Positions 18,235 through 28,011 are shown, numbered from the stretch's first letter. The stretch is 64,000 nt of DNA from Candidatus Methylacidithermus pantelleriae (GCF_905250085.1 NZ_CAJNOB010000023.1:1-64000), one strand, 5' to 3'. The notes: generated by a model not told the origin, from the letters alone. Made by a program: numbers and translations.

Positions 18235-20730
18235 TTGTACCCTATGGTTTACACTCCCTTTCCATCCATCAGGGCCGGAAGACCTCCTACGCCATCGGCT
18301 CTCCGGGAAGCCATTGAGCTTCACCTCAAATACGACCTAGCCAAGCAACCTTCCAACGCGACGTTGCGGGATTGGTGGTACGCTACGTGCCTTGTTACTC
18401 GTGACCTCATGGTGGAACGACGCTTAGAAACCTTTCAAACCCAGGAATACCACCGAGCTCGGCGTGTTTATTACTTGTCCATGGAGTATCTCATGGGACG
18501 GCTTCTCCTTCACAATCTTGCTTGCCTAGGGATTACCGAAGAGTGCCGGCAAGCCTTGCAGGAACTGGGACTTGAGCTGGAAAGAATCGCTGAGGTTGAG
18601 CGAGAAATGGGTCTGGGGAACGGGGGGCTTGGGAGATTAGCCAGCTGTATTTTAGACTCGCTCGCCACCCTTGATTACCCGGCCGTCGGCTATGGGATTC
18701 TCTACCAGTTTGGCCTCTTCCATCAAGAAATCGTCCAGGGATACCAAGTAGAACGTCCCGACGAGTGGCGAGAGCTGGGGCATCCCTGGGAGATTTCTCG
18801 ACCAGAACTTGCCCAAAAAGTTTCCCTGTACGGGGAACTCAAACGCTCCGGTTTGCCCACCGACCCTGCCCAGTGGATTGCAACAACCGAAGTCGTAGGC
18901 ATTCCCGTCGATATCCTTTTGCCGGGTTATGGAACTCAAACCGTCAATTTCTTGCGCCTGTGGATGTCTCGTTCTTCTCGAGAGCTGGATTTGGAAGCTT
19001 TCAACCGGGGAGGATACTTTGAGGCCGTTCGCGAAAAAACGTTCTGCGAATCGATTTCCAAGGTCCTCTATCCCAATGACAAGACCGAGGCGGGGAAAGA
19101 ATTGCGTCTCGTCCAGCAGTACTTTTTCGTTGCGTGCTCGCTTCGGGACATCCTGCGCCGTTTTTGGAGGGAAAATACGCGTTGGGAGGATTTCCCGAAG
19201 AAAGTCGTGATTCACCTCAATGATACCCATCCGTCGCTGGCCATTGTGGAGCTTATGCGCATCCTCGTGGATGAACAAGAGCTCCCTTGGGATCGAGCCT
19301 GGGAGCTTGTTTCAGAAACCTTTTCCTACACCAATCACACGCTTATGCCGGAGGGATTGGAAAAGTGGCCCGTGCCCCTGTTGCAGAAAGTCCTTCCCCG
19401 GCATCTGGAGATCCTCTACGCCTTGAACCACCGGCTCATGGAGTGGGCCGAGAAACGTTTCCCCGGTGACGGGGACAAAAAAACGACACTTTCCCTTATT
19501 GAAGAAACCACGCCTAAGAGCGTGCGGATGGCCAACCTTGCGGTTATGGCCAGCCGGACCGTTAATGGTGTCTCCCGTCTCCATTCTGAACTTTTGCGTT
19601 CTCGGTTTTTTGCCCCTTTTGCGGAACTTTGGCCGGATAAGTTTACAAGCGTTACCAACGGGATTTCTCCACGAACCTTTCTTTTGATGGCCAACCCGCG
19701 GCTGGCCGGGCTTCTCAACCGTGCGGTAGGGGGAGAGTGGGTTCGGGATCTTGAGAAGCTCCGCGGATTGGAAGAGCTCGCGGAGGATTCCGGCTTTCAA
19801 GCCGCCTACCTTGCTGTCAAAGAAGCCAACAAGGTGGAACTATCCAATTGGCTTCTGCAGCGGGGACTGGGAAGTGTAGATCCACACTCCCTTTTCGATG
19901 TACAGGCCAAAAGGATTCATGAGTACAAACGGCAGCACTTAAACCTTTTGCGCATTGTAGCTCTCTATCTTGTGTTACGGGAGCGGCCGCAACTCAACGT
20001 CCCGCCCAGGGTCTTTGTTTTTGCAGGCAAGGCAGCTCCCGGGTACGACGTCGCCAAGCGAATCATCAAAGCAATCCACGCCGTGGCCGCGCGAGTCAAT
20101 TCGGATCCTGTGGTGAAAAACAAGTTGCAAGTTCTCTTTGTGCCCAATTACTCGGTAGACGTGGCTTGTCGGCTGATCGCCGCGGCGGATCTCTCCGAAC
20201 AGATCTCTACGGCAGGCACCGAGGCCTCTGGGACGGGAAACATGAAGTTTGCCTTAAACGGGGCTCTGACGATCGGGACGTTGGATGGAGCCAATGTTGA
20301 AATCCGGGAAGAGGTGGGAGAGGAAAATTTCTTTTCTTTCGGGCATACCGTCGAAGAGCTCCAAGAGCTTCGTCGGAAAGGATACCAGCCGAAAGAGTGG
20401 TATGAAAAGGATCCTCTCCTTCGAAGAGCCATTGACTGGCTCTTTTCCCAGGAGTGTCTAGGGAATGAATCCCCCCAGGCTTTAGAGCCGCTCCGCAAAG
20501 CGCTTTTCGAGGAAGGAGATCGCTTCTTTGTGTTGGCCGATTTTCGCCCTTACTGGGAACGCCAGCAAGAGGTGGATGTCGCCTTTTTTAACCGGCGCCG
20601 CTGGGCGAAAATGGCAATCCTTAACACGGCTCGCATGGGCCGTTTTTCGAGCGACCGGGTGGCAAGGGAGTATGCGACCCGACTCTGGCGACTTAGCCCA
20701 TTAGCTTGTGCCAACCGGGAGAAAAGATAG
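18235..20730 (+). CDS. glgP: Glycogen/maltodextrin phosphorylase
   Basis: GlgP releases glucose-1-phosphate from alpha-1,4-glucans using pyridoxal phosphate. The 831-residue protein has the family core: YLSMEYLMGRLLLHNL near residue 80, GNGGLGRLASC, QAKRIHEYKRQHLN, and the PLP-lysine segment GTEASGTGNMKFALNG near residue 670. The TTG at 18235 has a well-spaced AAAGGGT. The ATG three codons later is the alternative start. It stands alone between a divergent HEPN gene and a long intergenic region, without other glycogen genes nearby. Whether glycogen or maltodextrin is the substrate cannot be told. Confidence 0.93.
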   Translation: MYPMVYTPFPSIRAGRPPTPSALREAIELHLKYDLAKQPSNATLRDWWYATCLVTRDLMVERRLETFQTQEYHRARRVYYLSMEYLMGRLLLHNLACLGITEECRQALQELGLELERIAEVEREMGLGNGGLGRLASCILDSLATLDYPAVGYGILYQFGLFHQEIVQGYQVERPDEWRELGHPWEISRPELAQKVSLYGELKRSGLPTDPAQWIATTEVVGIPVDILLPGYGTQTVNFLRLWMSRSSRELDLEAFNRGGYFEAVREKTFCESISKVLYPNDKTEAGKELRLVQQYFFVACSLRDILRRFWRENTRWEDFPKKVVIHLNDTHPSLAIVELMRILVDEQELPWDRAWELVSETFSYTNHTLMPEGLEKWPVPLLQKVLPRHLEILYALNHRLMEWAEKRFPGDGDKKTTLSLIEETTPKSVRMANLAVMASRTVNGVSRLHSELLRSRFFAPFAELWPDKFTSVTNGISPRTFLLMANPRLAGLLNRAVGGEWVRDLEKLRGLEELAEDSGFQAAYLAVKEANKVELSNWLLQRGLGSVDPHSLFDVQAKRIHEYKRQHLNLLRIVALYLVLRERPQLNVPPRVFVFAGKAAPGYDVAKRIIKAIHAVAARVNSDPVVKNKLQVLFVPNYSVDVACRLIAAADLSEQISTAGTEASGTGNMKFALNGALTIGTLDGANVEIREEVGEENFFSFGHTVEELQELRRKGYQPKEWYEKDPLLRRAIDWLFSQECLGNESPQALEPLRKALFEEGDRFFVLADFRPYWERQQEVDVAFFNRRRWAKMAILNTARMGRFSSDRVAREYATRLWRLSPLACANREKR

Positions 20731-20765
20731 AAGAGTTGTCCAAGCTTTCCTGCCAGGCCGACTAA

Positions 20766-20789
20766 GGTCTTTTTGTTGCAAAAAAGACC
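20766..20789 (+). terminator. Hairpin after glgP
   Basis: GGTCTTTTT at 20766-20774 pairs with AAAAAGACC at 20781-20789 over a 6-nt loop, starting 35 nt after the glgP stop. The T-run is in the 5' arm rather than after the stem, so on the plus strand it is not a textbook terminator. The symmetry still suggests a transcription-end or processing signal. Confidence 0.4.
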
Positions 20790-21641
20790 CCTAGCGCTCT
20801 GCGCCTACGCGGAACAGATTCGGTGTTATCGACCCCGGACCAGGACCTTGGTCTAGGACAGAAGAAGGTGCCTGCAAAAAGGGACCTCCGAGGGGCTCTA
20901 GCAATAAAGGCTGACCGTCTGGGAAGGGAGACTCAAGCCATGGCTTAGCAACGCGATGGAGAAAATTTTTGCGCCTTTGGATGATCGAGTTTCGGGAGAC
21001 ATCGGGCAAAGGTAACAATCTTTTTTCGTTCGTTACGCGCTAGAACCGGTAGCCCCCATCGACAAAAAGGTGTTGTACGTCAAGGGAATGGGCCTGTGGG
21101 CGTCTAACCTTTTGTGTTGGGGCTTGGAAAAGCGGTTGTGAGGAGCCGTAAGCGCGATCACGAGGCGCTTTTTTTCCCATGGTTAGCTCCCTGGAGAAAC
21201 CTATGGCGGGGAAGGGGGCGCAATGGATCTCTCCAGGGATTGGCTGTGGGCGTACTCGAGTCAAAACAAAGGGGACACGGTGCCTGGAGGCCTTCGAGGA
21301 TGGATCGAGGGTGATAAACGAAAAATCGCAAGGGAGCGATCGTGTGTGCAGGCCCGAACCGGTTGCCAGATCCCGCTGGAACCGCTACGAGCAGAAGATC
21401 CGGATTGGTTTTTCCAACGATGGACGCTGCTTGGTACGGGCAATGGTTGTCTATGGTTTTAGGAAAGGTAAAAGGAAGGAATAAGACAGCGTAAGGTGGA
21501 AACGGGCGGACCCTTTCTTTTTTGGATCTAGGATTTTTGCCGCGGCTTTTCCTTGCGAAATCGCTCGACTCGAACAAAAACGCGGAGCAAGTTTCCGGCG
21601 GGCTCCCCTAGGAAACCTAAACTTCTCCGAAGGTCGTGATC
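20790..21641. other. Long intergenic region between glgP and pyrE
   Basis: These 850 nt contain several short open frames on both strands but none I can support. The best is an ATG at 21223 with a fair GAAGGGG upstream, opening a 79-codon frame whose product has no recognisable motif. No tRNA or structured RNA was recognised. Confidence 0.45.
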
Positions 21642-22226
21642 ATGAGCGAGCAGAACATTTCCCAATCGGACGCTTCGGTCCTTGCCATCCTGCGGGAAAC
21701 CGGAGCCCTTCTTGAGGGTCACTTTATCCTTCGATCCGGTTTACATTCCCGGGTCTTTGTCCAGTGTGCTCGCGTGCTTCAATACCCCTGGATTGCTCAG
21801 GAACTTTCAGAAAAGCTCGCGGAAAAACTCCCGTTTCACTCCTTTGATTGCGTGGTTTCTGCAGCCTACGGGGGTATCCTGGTGGGTCACGAACTAGCTC
21901 GAATTTTGCGCGTTCGCCATTTTTTTACGGAAAAAGAAGGAGGAAAACTTCGACTGCGGCGTTTTTTTCTTTCTCCAAAAGAAAAGGTTCTGGTTGCCGA
22001 GGATGTGATTACGACGGGTAGTGCCGTCCGAGAAACTCTCCAGGCGGTTGAGGAAGCCCATGCAGAACCCCTGGCTGTTGCTTGCCTGGTCGATCGAAGC
22101 GTAACTCCGTTAGAGCTGGGGGTGCCCATCTTTTCGCTCCTCCGCCTGCCGATCGAAGTCTATCCGCCGGGCGAATTACCGAAAGATTTACAAAAGATCC
22201 CCGCGGTTAAGCCTGGCAGTCGATAG
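21642..22226 (+). CDS. pyrE: Orotate phosphoribosyltransferase
   Basis: PyrE transfers a phosphoribosyl group from PRPP to orotate, giving OMP in pyrimidine synthesis. The 194-residue protein contains the PRPP-binding signature VLVAEDVITTGSAVRE near residue 118 and the early segment HFILRSGLHSRVFVQCARV, in which family members show the SG(x)HS phosphate contact. The flexible-loop segment carries EKEGGKLRLRR. The ATG at 21642 has GAAGG upstream; a GTG two codons earlier is possible. It is followed, after 410 nt, by purine genes on the same strand. Confidence 0.93.
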   Translation: MSEQNISQSDASVLAILRETGALLEGHFILRSGLHSRVFVQCARVLQYPWIAQELSEKLAEKLPFHSFDCVVSAAYGGILVGHELARILRVRHFFTEKEGGKLRLRRFFLSPKEKVLVAEDVITTGSAVRETLQAVEEAHAEPLAVACLVDRSVTPLELGVPIFSLLRLPIEVYPPGELPKDLQKIPAVKPGSR

Positions 22227-22636
22227 AATAGGGTCTTTTTGTTCACAGTGTCCGCACGTGGCGGGGGATTCTTGGCGATGGATGCGTTGGTACGACAAGG
22301 CAGCCGGCGGGTACGGCGAAGTCGGCTTTTTTTGGGATGAGGCGCAATCGTATGTTTCTGGAAGAAACTTCCCTTGGCAGGGCAGGGGGATTGTCCCAAC
22401 TGTTCTGACGCGAGAAATGGGTGACAAAAAAGGGATCTTGCCTCGTTTTGAGAAAGACCGTAGGTGGTGGAAGCTTCTAGGAGAGAAATGGGAATCAGAA
22501 ACCGTGTTGGAAGAACTCCTCCAATGAGAGGAGCTTCCAGAAGGGAAAAAAGGCATTTTCCGAAAGAAGGAACCAAGACGTTGATGGCACCCGGTCCCTT
22601 TCTCTTGTGTCCGTAGAAAGCCACTGGGAGGATGAG
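22227..22636. other. Intergenic pyrE-purB
   Basis: No supported gene lies in these 410 nt. An 89-codon GTG-started frame (22258-22527) is Trp- and Gly-rich, lacks a ribosome site and matches nothing I recognise. Confidence 0.45.
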
Positions 22637-23950
22637 ATGATCGAGCGTTACAGCCGTGAACCGATGCGCTCTCTTTGGACGGAACAGGCCCGGCTGGAAC
22701 GCTGGTGGCAGGTTGAGCTTTGCGTGGCTCAGGTTCTAGCAGAACAGGGGGTCATTCCCCAGGAGGACGTCCAGGAGATTGCATCCCGGGCACGCTACAC
22801 GCTCGAGGAGATCGAGCAAAGGGAAAGAGAGACACGGCACGACGTTCTAGCGTTTGTGGAAGTGGTAGCCCGTTCCGTAGGACCTGCGGGTCGGTGGATC
22901 CACTATGGCGTGACTTCTTCAGATATAGTGGACACCGCCCTTGCCTTGCAGCTGCGGGACAGCTTGGAAATTCTCCTCCGGGACGTGCGGGAGATCCGGG
23001 AGGTCGTAGGCTTTCAAGCGCGCACCTACGCTTGGACTCCGATGATCGGCCGTACGCACGGTGTCCATGCAGAGCCGATCACCTTAGGGGTCAAATGGGC
23101 TCTCTGTTACGACGAGTTTGGTCGGGCAGAAAGGCGCCTGCAATGGGCGAAAGAGGAGGTCTCGGTGGGAAAAATCTCCGGAGCGGTGGGTACCTATGTT
23201 CACATCGATCCGGAGGTCGAAAAAAAGGTATGCGAGCGGCTCGGCCTGCGTTACGGAGCTTCCTCCCAGGTGGTGCCGAGGGATCGGCATGCGTTGTGCA
23301 TGAGTGTCCTTGCGACGGTAGCGAGCACGGTGGAGCGATGGGCGATGGAGCTTCGTCACCTTCATCGGACGGAAGTAAAGGAGGTGCTTGAGTCGTTTGC
23401 CCCTGGGCAAAAGGGATCAAGCGCGATGCCTCACAAGCAAAACCCCGTGCGATTGGAAAGGTTGTGTGGGCTAGCGCGCCTTTTGCGAGGATATGCGGTA
23501 GCGGCTTGGGAAAATGTTCCCCTATGGCATGAGCGGGATATCAGTCATTCGAGCGTCGAGCGGATCATATTTCCCGACGGGATGATTCTTCTCGATTTTA
23601 TGCTCGGGGAGTTCGCTAGCTTGGCCCGTACCGTGCGAGTGGATCCTCAGCGGATGAAGGAAAATCTGGAAAGGTCCCAGGGTCGATACGCGTCCGAAGC
23701 GTTGCTTTTGGAGCTTGTCCAGCGGGGACTTTCTCGAAAAGAGGCCTATGAGATCGTGCAAAGGGTGGCTTTTACTTCAGATAGTTCCGGACAGCCGTTC
23801 TGGTTAGCGGCAAGCCAAGATCCGGTCATGAGCAAATGGTTATCGGAAGCTCAGCTACAAAAGCTTGGTTCGCTTGAGGGGTATCTCCGGCATGTGCCGG
23901 CCGTTTTCCAGCGGGCCGGGTTAGAGCTGGAGGGCGAAAATTGTTCCTAG
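22637..23950 (+). CDS. purB: Adenylosuccinate lyase
   Basis: PurB cleaves SAICAR and adenylosuccinate to release fumarate in purine synthesis. The 437-residue protein starts MIERYSREPMRSLW, the common N-terminus. It has TSSDIVDTALALQLRD, the catalytic-His region GRTHGVHAEP and the superfamily signature GSSAMPHKQNP carrying the catalytic Ser. I chose the ATG at 22637 because GGGAGG lies six bases upstream. Downstream purS follows after 70 nt and purQ after that, so this is a purine operon. Confidence 0.95.
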   Translation: MIERYSREPMRSLWTEQARLERWWQVELCVAQVLAEQGVIPQEDVQEIASRARYTLEEIEQRERETRHDVLAFVEVVARSVGPAGRWIHYGVTSSDIVDTALALQLRDSLEILLRDVREIREVVGFQARTYAWTPMIGRTHGVHAEPITLGVKWALCYDEFGRAERRLQWAKEEVSVGKISGAVGTYVHIDPEVEKKVCERLGLRYGASSQVVPRDRHALCMSVLATVASTVERWAMELRHLHRTEVKEVLESFAPGQKGSSAMPHKQNPVRLERLCGLARLLRGYAVAAWENVPLWHERDISHSSVERIIFPDGMILLDFMLGEFASLARTVRVDPQRMKENLERSQGRYASEALLLELVQRGLSRKEAYEIVQRVAFTSDSSGQPFWLAASQDPVMSKWLSEAQLQKLGSLEGYLRHVPAVFQRAGLELEGENCS

Positions 23951-24020
23951 CGATTCTACAGGCAAACCGGAAAAACAAAAAGTCGAAAGCTAGCCTAGAG
24001 GAGGCAGAGGAACCTTGAAG

Positions 24021-24266
24021 ATGCGCGTCGTCGTTCTTCCGAAAAAAGAACTTTTGGATCCCCAAGGGGAAGCTATCCAGCGAGCCCTTCACACGCTGGG
24101 TTTTTCCGAAATCCGTTCCGTACGGGTCGGCAAATGCATCGAGGTAGAGTTTGCTCAAGGGAACAAGGAGGAGTGCCACAGGAGGCTCCAGCAGGCTTGC
24201 CAGGAACTTTTGGTCAACCCGATCATCGAGGAATACGTTTTGGAAGAGCCTATCGCCCAGGCTTAA
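24021..24266 (+). CDS. purS: Phosphoribosylformylglycinamidine synthase subunit PurS
   Basis: PurS is the small bridging subunit of the three-part FGAM synthase (PurS-PurQ-PurL). The protein has 81 residues with the characteristic VVVLPKKELLDPQGEAIQRA start, the central HTLGFSEIRSVRVGKCIEVE and the C-terminal LLVNPIIEEY. It ends 24 nt before purQ. An upstream TTG two codons earlier is an alternative start. PurL is not adjacent and must lie elsewhere. Confidence 0.93.
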   Translation: MRVVVLPKKELLDPQGEAIQRALHTLGFSEIRSVRVGKCIEVEFAQGNKEECHRRLQQACQELLVNPIIEEYVLEEPIAQA

Positions 24267-24290
24267 GCAAGTGCCAAAAAAGAGGCTCTT

Positions 24291-25073
24291 ATGCGATGGG
24301 GCATCGTGCGGTTTCCGGGATCCAACTGCGACCGGGATTGTTACTATGCGTTAGGAGCGATTCTTTCCCAGGACGTTTTCTACCTGTGGCATGAAGAGGA
24401 AGATCTTCACGGGGCCGATGCAGTCATTTTGCCCGGGGGATTTTCTTACGGAGATTACCTTCGATGCGGCGCAATCGCCCGGTTTTCCCCGATCCTAAAG
24501 AGCGTGATTCGGGCGGCCGAAGAAGGGAAGCTTGTCTTAGGGATTTGCAATGGTTTCCAAATCCTTTGTGAAGCCCGCCTTCTCCCAGGCGCCCTCCTTC
24601 CCAATGTAGGACTGCGCTTTCGTTGCCGGCCTGTCTGGTTGCGGGTCGAAAATACTCGCACACCCTTTAGCTGTCTTTACTCCCCGGGGGAAGTGATTCG
24701 GATGCCGATCGCTCATGGCCAGGGGAGGTATTACGTTGGGCCAGCCCTCTTAGAGGAGCTTCGTGCACAACGGCAGATTCTCTTTCGGTACTGTGCTCCT
24801 TCCGGCGAAGTCTCGGAGAGCTGGAATCCCAATGGTTCCGTGGATGCGATTGCGGGGGTTTGCAACGCTTCGGGGAATGTAGCCGGTCTTATGCCTCATC
24901 CGGAACGCGCTTGTGAGGAGCTTTTGGGTTCTGAGGACGGGCGCAAGCTTTTCGCTTCCATGATAGAATGGTGGAGACGACAGCCAACCCGTGAAGCTGC
25001 CCTCATGGAGAAGGAAGCCCTTTTGGGGGGCGGGCAAACGGTCGGTGGATCTCAAAGTCGGGGTGGGCGGTAA
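24291..25073 (+). CDS. purQ: Phosphoribosylformylglycinamidine synthase subunit PurQ (glutaminase)
   Basis: PurQ hydrolyses glutamine to feed ammonia to PurL. The 260-residue class I glutamine amidotransferase has VRFPGSNCDRD at the N-terminus, VILPGGFSYGDYLR, the nucleophile Cys in GICNGFQIL, and the His/Glu pair in LMPHPERA. The ATG has AGAGG at good spacing. A Gly/Gln-rich tail of about 25 residues after the core is not conserved in the family and may be disordered. Confidence 0.95.
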   Translation: MRWGIVRFPGSNCDRDCYYALGAILSQDVFYLWHEEEDLHGADAVILPGGFSYGDYLRCGAIARFSPILKSVIRAAEEGKLVLGICNGFQILCEARLLPGALLPNVGLRFRCRPVWLRVENTRTPFSCLYSPGEVIRMPIAHGQGRYYVGPALLEELRAQRQILFRYCAPSGEVSESWNPNGSVDAIAGVCNASGNVAGLMPHPERACEELLGSEDGRKLFASMIEWWRRQPTREAALMEKEALLGGGQTVGGSQSRGGR

Positions 25074-25391
25074 GTTGACTCGTGTTCCGGGCCAAGTGGC
25101 CCGTTTGGGCCCGCCGACTTCCCTGATGGTAACGCGTGCGAACACACGCAAGCTATGTGGTCTCCCGGGGCATTGGTATGACGGCTTGTGGGGAGCCGAT
25201 CCTATTCGTTGTACCGGCCTGCTTTTCGAGGAAAAGGACCGCTAGCATGCGTCCAGAAGAGAAAAAGGTTACTCGAAACTCGTTGATCCCTTTTGCCTTT
25301 TCGGGACGCCGTGCGGACAAATCCCAGTCGCGACCGGCGGCTGAAGGTGGTTTTTGACCTTGACTGCCTCACGTACAACGAGCGAAGCAGG
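25074..25391. other. Intergenic between convergent purQ and rsmD
   Basis: This stretch of 318 nt contains the hairpin at 25088-25103 but no supported gene. Confidence 0.5.
25088..25106 (+). terminator. GC hairpin with short U-run after purQ
   Basis: CGGGCC AAGT GGCCCG at 25088-25103 is a perfect 6-bp hairpin with a 4-nt loop, directly followed by TTT, 15 nt after the purQ stop. This is a plausible though U-poor intrinsic terminator of the purine operon. Confidence 0.55.
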
Positions 25392-25982
25392 TTATGTACC
25401 AGGGGGTTCCGAAAGCCGCTTCTCCGGAGCGCCCGTCAAGCGAAGAACCCAAACTCGGGTTTCTCCAAAAGCCTTCTCCCAAGAGATCTGCCAGAGGCTA
25501 GGGAGAACGACCTCGTTCCACCGGCAAAATTCCCAAATAAATAGCCCTTGCGGAGAGAGTCGCTGGGCCACCGCCGAAAGGAGCGGTATTTCGTCAACGC
25601 GAAGGTGCTTCTTCTGGTAAGGAGGCCCAGCAAAAATGAGGTCGTACCGATTTCCGTCTTTTTGCAGGAAAATTTGGGCAGAAGCCCGAACCACCCTGGC
25701 TTGTGCCGCAAAGCCCAGGGATTGGAGATTTCTTTGGATACAGCGAACCGCCTCCGGCTGGGTGTCAACGAAGGTAGCTTCCCTTGCGCCCCGGCTAAGA
25801 GCTTCGATCCCGTAGGCTCCGGTGCCTGCAAAAAGGTCCAGCACCTTGGCCTCTGGGATTCGCTCTGCCAGGTGGGAAAAAAGGGCCACTTTTAATCGGG
25901 AGGAGGCGGGACGTAAGGTCATTCTGCGGGGAACTTCCAGCAATCGCCCCCGTGCGACGCCGGCAATAATACGGATCGCCAT
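25392..25982 (-). CDS. rsmD: RsmD-family 16S rRNA methyltransferase, altered DPPY motif
   Basis: RsmD methylates N2 of G966 in 16S rRNA using SAM. This 196-residue Rossmann methyltransferase starts MAIRIIAGVARGRLL, has LRPASSRLKVALFSHL in the RNA-contact region, and the SAM loop VLDLFAGTGAYGIEALSRGA. The catalytic (D/N)PP(Y/F) motif reads AGPPY, so the usual acidic or amide residue is Gly, and the VREALF consensus is also changed. Activity may be reduced or the role altered. Earlier in-frame starts up to 26060 are less like the family. Confidence 0.8.
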   Translation of the reverse strand: MAIRIIAGVARGRLLEVPRRMTLRPASSRLKVALFSHLAERIPEAKVLDLFAGTGAYGIEALSRGAREATFVDTQPEAVRCIQRNLQSLGFAAQARVVRASAQIFLQKDGNRYDLIFAGPPYQKKHLRVDEIPLLSAVAQRLSPQGLFIWEFCRWNEVVLPSLWQISWEKAFGETRVWVLRLTGAPEKRLSEPPGT

Positions 25983-26122
25983 TTTTTGCCGCGTTTGTTG
26001 TCCCGGTAGCGAGCATATTGGCACAGAAGTTGGTTTGTGGCTAACGTAATGATTGGTCAATCAAGGTTTCTCTCGTTCTAGACACGCGTGTGTTTTGGGG
26101 GCACGTTCCTCCCGGCCCAACC

Positions 26123-26992
26123 GTGATCGAGCCTGTTTGTATCATTTTTAACCCGGCCGCCCGGGGCCAGAAGGCAGGCCGGCTGTACCGGAGGCTTCAA
26201 ACGATAGCGCCGGAGGCGCAAATCTATTGCACGGAAAAGACAGGTGACGCTCGCTCTTTAGCAAAGCTTGCCGTTGAGGAGGGGTACCCCCTCATCGTGG
26301 CTGCCGGCGGAGACGGTACTGTCAATGAGGTGGTTAACGGCGTTGCCGGTAACCCGGTGGTGCTCGGTGTCCTTCCCCTAGGCACTGTAAACGTGGTAGC
26401 CTGGGAGCTTGGGATTCCTCGCCAGCTAGAGGTCGCTTGGAAGGTAGTCCGCCAAGGAACCACGCGGAGGCTTGACCTGGGGAGAGCCAACGGGCGGTAT
26501 TTCGTCCAAATGTTTGGAGCTGGCCTGGACGCTCAGGCTCTGCAGAGAACATCGGCGCCCTTTCGTCGCACCTTCGGCCCTGCGAGCTACGTGGTGCACG
26601 CGATTAGGATTTCCCTGGAGCGACGCTGCCCAACCCTGGTTATCGAATCCTGTGGCCGGGTGAGAGGGCAAGGTGCTTTCCTTCTTGTGGGAAACGGGCG
26701 GTTCTACGGAGGGCCCTTCCGGGTTTTTCCCACCGCTCGGCCCGACGATGGCGTTCTGGATGTCTGCCTTTTTGAGAAGGCGGATTTTTGGCCGCTTTTG
26801 CGATATGCCTCTGGCGTGCTGAGCGGGCGCCATCCTCACGTGCGCGGGGTCTCCTATTTCCCGTGCAGGGATCTTCGGGTGGCCAGTCACGGGGAAGTCC
26901 CCTATCAAGTGGATGGGGAGGTGGCGGGGAGTTTGCCGTGCCGCGTGGAGGTACTCCCCTCGTCTCTCCAGGTCCGTGTGGGCGCGCGATAG
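26123..26992 (+). CDS. Diacylglycerol/lipid kinase (DagK/YegS family)
   Basis: This 289-residue kinase has a DAGK catalytic domain: IIFNPAARGQKAGRL at the N-terminus, the nucleotide loop AAGGDGTVNEVVNG near residue 65, and LPLGTVNVVAWELGIP. In most members that last motif is GTxNDFAR, so the Asp is replaced here. The C-terminal beta domain includes GNGRFYGGPF and the closing VPYQVDGEVAGSLP. It probably phosphorylates a lipid alcohol at the inner membrane. The GTG at 26123 gives the typical family N-terminus. A GTG at 26090 is the alternative, and neither has a clear ribosome site. It is divergent from rsmD. Confidence 0.85.
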   Translation: MIEPVCIIFNPAARGQKAGRLYRRLQTIAPEAQIYCTEKTGDARSLAKLAVEEGYPLIVAAGGDGTVNEVVNGVAGNPVVLGVLPLGTVNVVAWELGIPRQLEVAWKVVRQGTTRRLDLGRANGRYFVQMFGAGLDAQALQRTSAPFRRTFGPASYVVHAIRISLERRCPTLVIESCGRVRGQGAFLLVGNGRFYGGPFRVFPTARPDDGVLDVCLFEKADFWPLLRYASGVLSGRHPHVRGVSYFPCRDLRVASHGEVPYQVDGEVAGSLPCRVEVLPSSLQVRVGAR

Positions 26993-27573
26993 CGAGAAAA
27001 GAGAAAAGCGGAGGAATTCGTGGGCTCCTTGGAGCTATCGGGGGGCAAAGCGAAAGAGACTTTACCTTTGGTCATTTTCTCCCCTCCGTTCTTCTCCCGG
27101 CGCGGTTGGACTCGCGGGTTTTTACGGCAAAAATCCGTCACGGGAGCTCTTCTGGCGCTGTCGTGGGTGACCCCCACCTAGGGGAGAAAGACCGGCGATG
27201 CCCGGGGCGGTTCTTTGTGGGACTCTCCTTGGGACTGGGCTGTCTGGAAGCTTGTGGCCCTGGGCTTGAGGAAAGAGAACCCTGCACGTCAAGGGCTATT
27301 TTTTTCCCCTTCGAAGGATCCGGCTTTTGTTGGGGGTGGACGAGGAGGGCTCCCTCAGCCCACTTGCCTAGCCCACTTGCGGTGCCGGTAAAGCAACAGG
27401 GAAAACTTGGCCTTTTCCCTTAAAAGGGAGCCTTGAGCGGGGTGCTCTCAAAGTCCGCAACAAAGAGCGCCGGGCAAAACCCCTTGCGAAATCTTTTAGT
27501 TCTGGCATTACTCTTAATCTGCTCCGGGCAGTACGGGGCAAAAAAAGAAGGAGTCGTAACTCAAGGAACGGCT
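26993..27573. other. Upstream region of the ribosomal protein cluster
   Basis: These 581 nt between the lipid kinase and rpsL should carry the main promoter of the ribosomal block. A candidate is TTGCGA near 27484 with, 17 nt later, ATTACT, which is only a weak -10. A small hairpin TCCCT/AGGGA lies at 27416-27429. I see no gene here; an open frame reading across from the kinase gene is a shadow. Confidence 0.4.
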
Positions 27574-28011
27574 ATGCCTACCATCAACCAGCTGGTACGC
27601 AAGGGGAGGGAGAAGCTCTTAAAAAGGACGCGTTCTCCGGCTCTGGACGGCTGTCCCCAGAGGCGAGGGGTTTGTATCCAGGTCATGACCCGGACCCCGA
27701 AAAAGCCCAATTCGGCCCTTCGCAAGGTGGCCAAGGTGCGCCTGACCAATGGGAAGGAAGTCATTGCCTATATTCCTGGCGAGGGACACAACCTCCAGGA
27801 GCATTCGATTGTGCTCGTTCGCGGGGGCCGAGTGAAGGACCTTCCGGGTGTCCGGTACCACATCGTTCGTGGGGCACTGGACGCTGCTGGGGCAGTGGGT
27901 CCTAGTAATACCAATAAGATGAACCGGATGGTTTCACGAAGTAAATACGGTGTGAAAAGGCCAAAGGAAAAAGCTCAAGCGCTGGCTGCGGAAGGGAAAA
28001 AGAAGAAGTGA
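27574..28011 (+). CDS. rpsL: 30S ribosomal protein S12
   Basis: S12 sits at the decoding centre. The 145-residue protein begins [14 protein letters not shown] and contains [15 protein letters not shown], where streptomycin-resistance changes map, and the conserved [11 protein letters not shown] around the usually methylthiolated Asp. The tail is Lys-rich and about 20 residues longer than in E. coli. The ATG at 27574 has AAGGA at proper spacing. A longer in-frame start at 27433 is not family-like. It is the first gene of the str-like part of the cluster. Confidence 0.97.
   Translation: MPTINQLVRKGREKLLKRTRSPALDGCPQRRGVCIQVMTRTPKKPNSALRKVAKVRLTNGKEVIAYIPGEGHNLQEHSIVLVRGGRVKDLPGVRYHIVRGALDAAGAVGPSNTNKMNRMVSRSKYGVKRPKEKAQALAAEGKKKK

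Noticed and set aside
21223-21462. 79-codon frame with a fair ribosome site in the glgP-pyrE spacer
   Set aside because: No motif, unconvincing composition and overlapping alternative frames; kept only as a note.
22258-22527. 89-codon GTG frame between pyrE and purB
   Set aside because: No ribosome site and no recognisable domain.
26788-27423. 211-codon frame running out of the lipid kinase gene
   Set aside because: Its first third is the kinase gene in another frame, and the rest has no motif or start signal.
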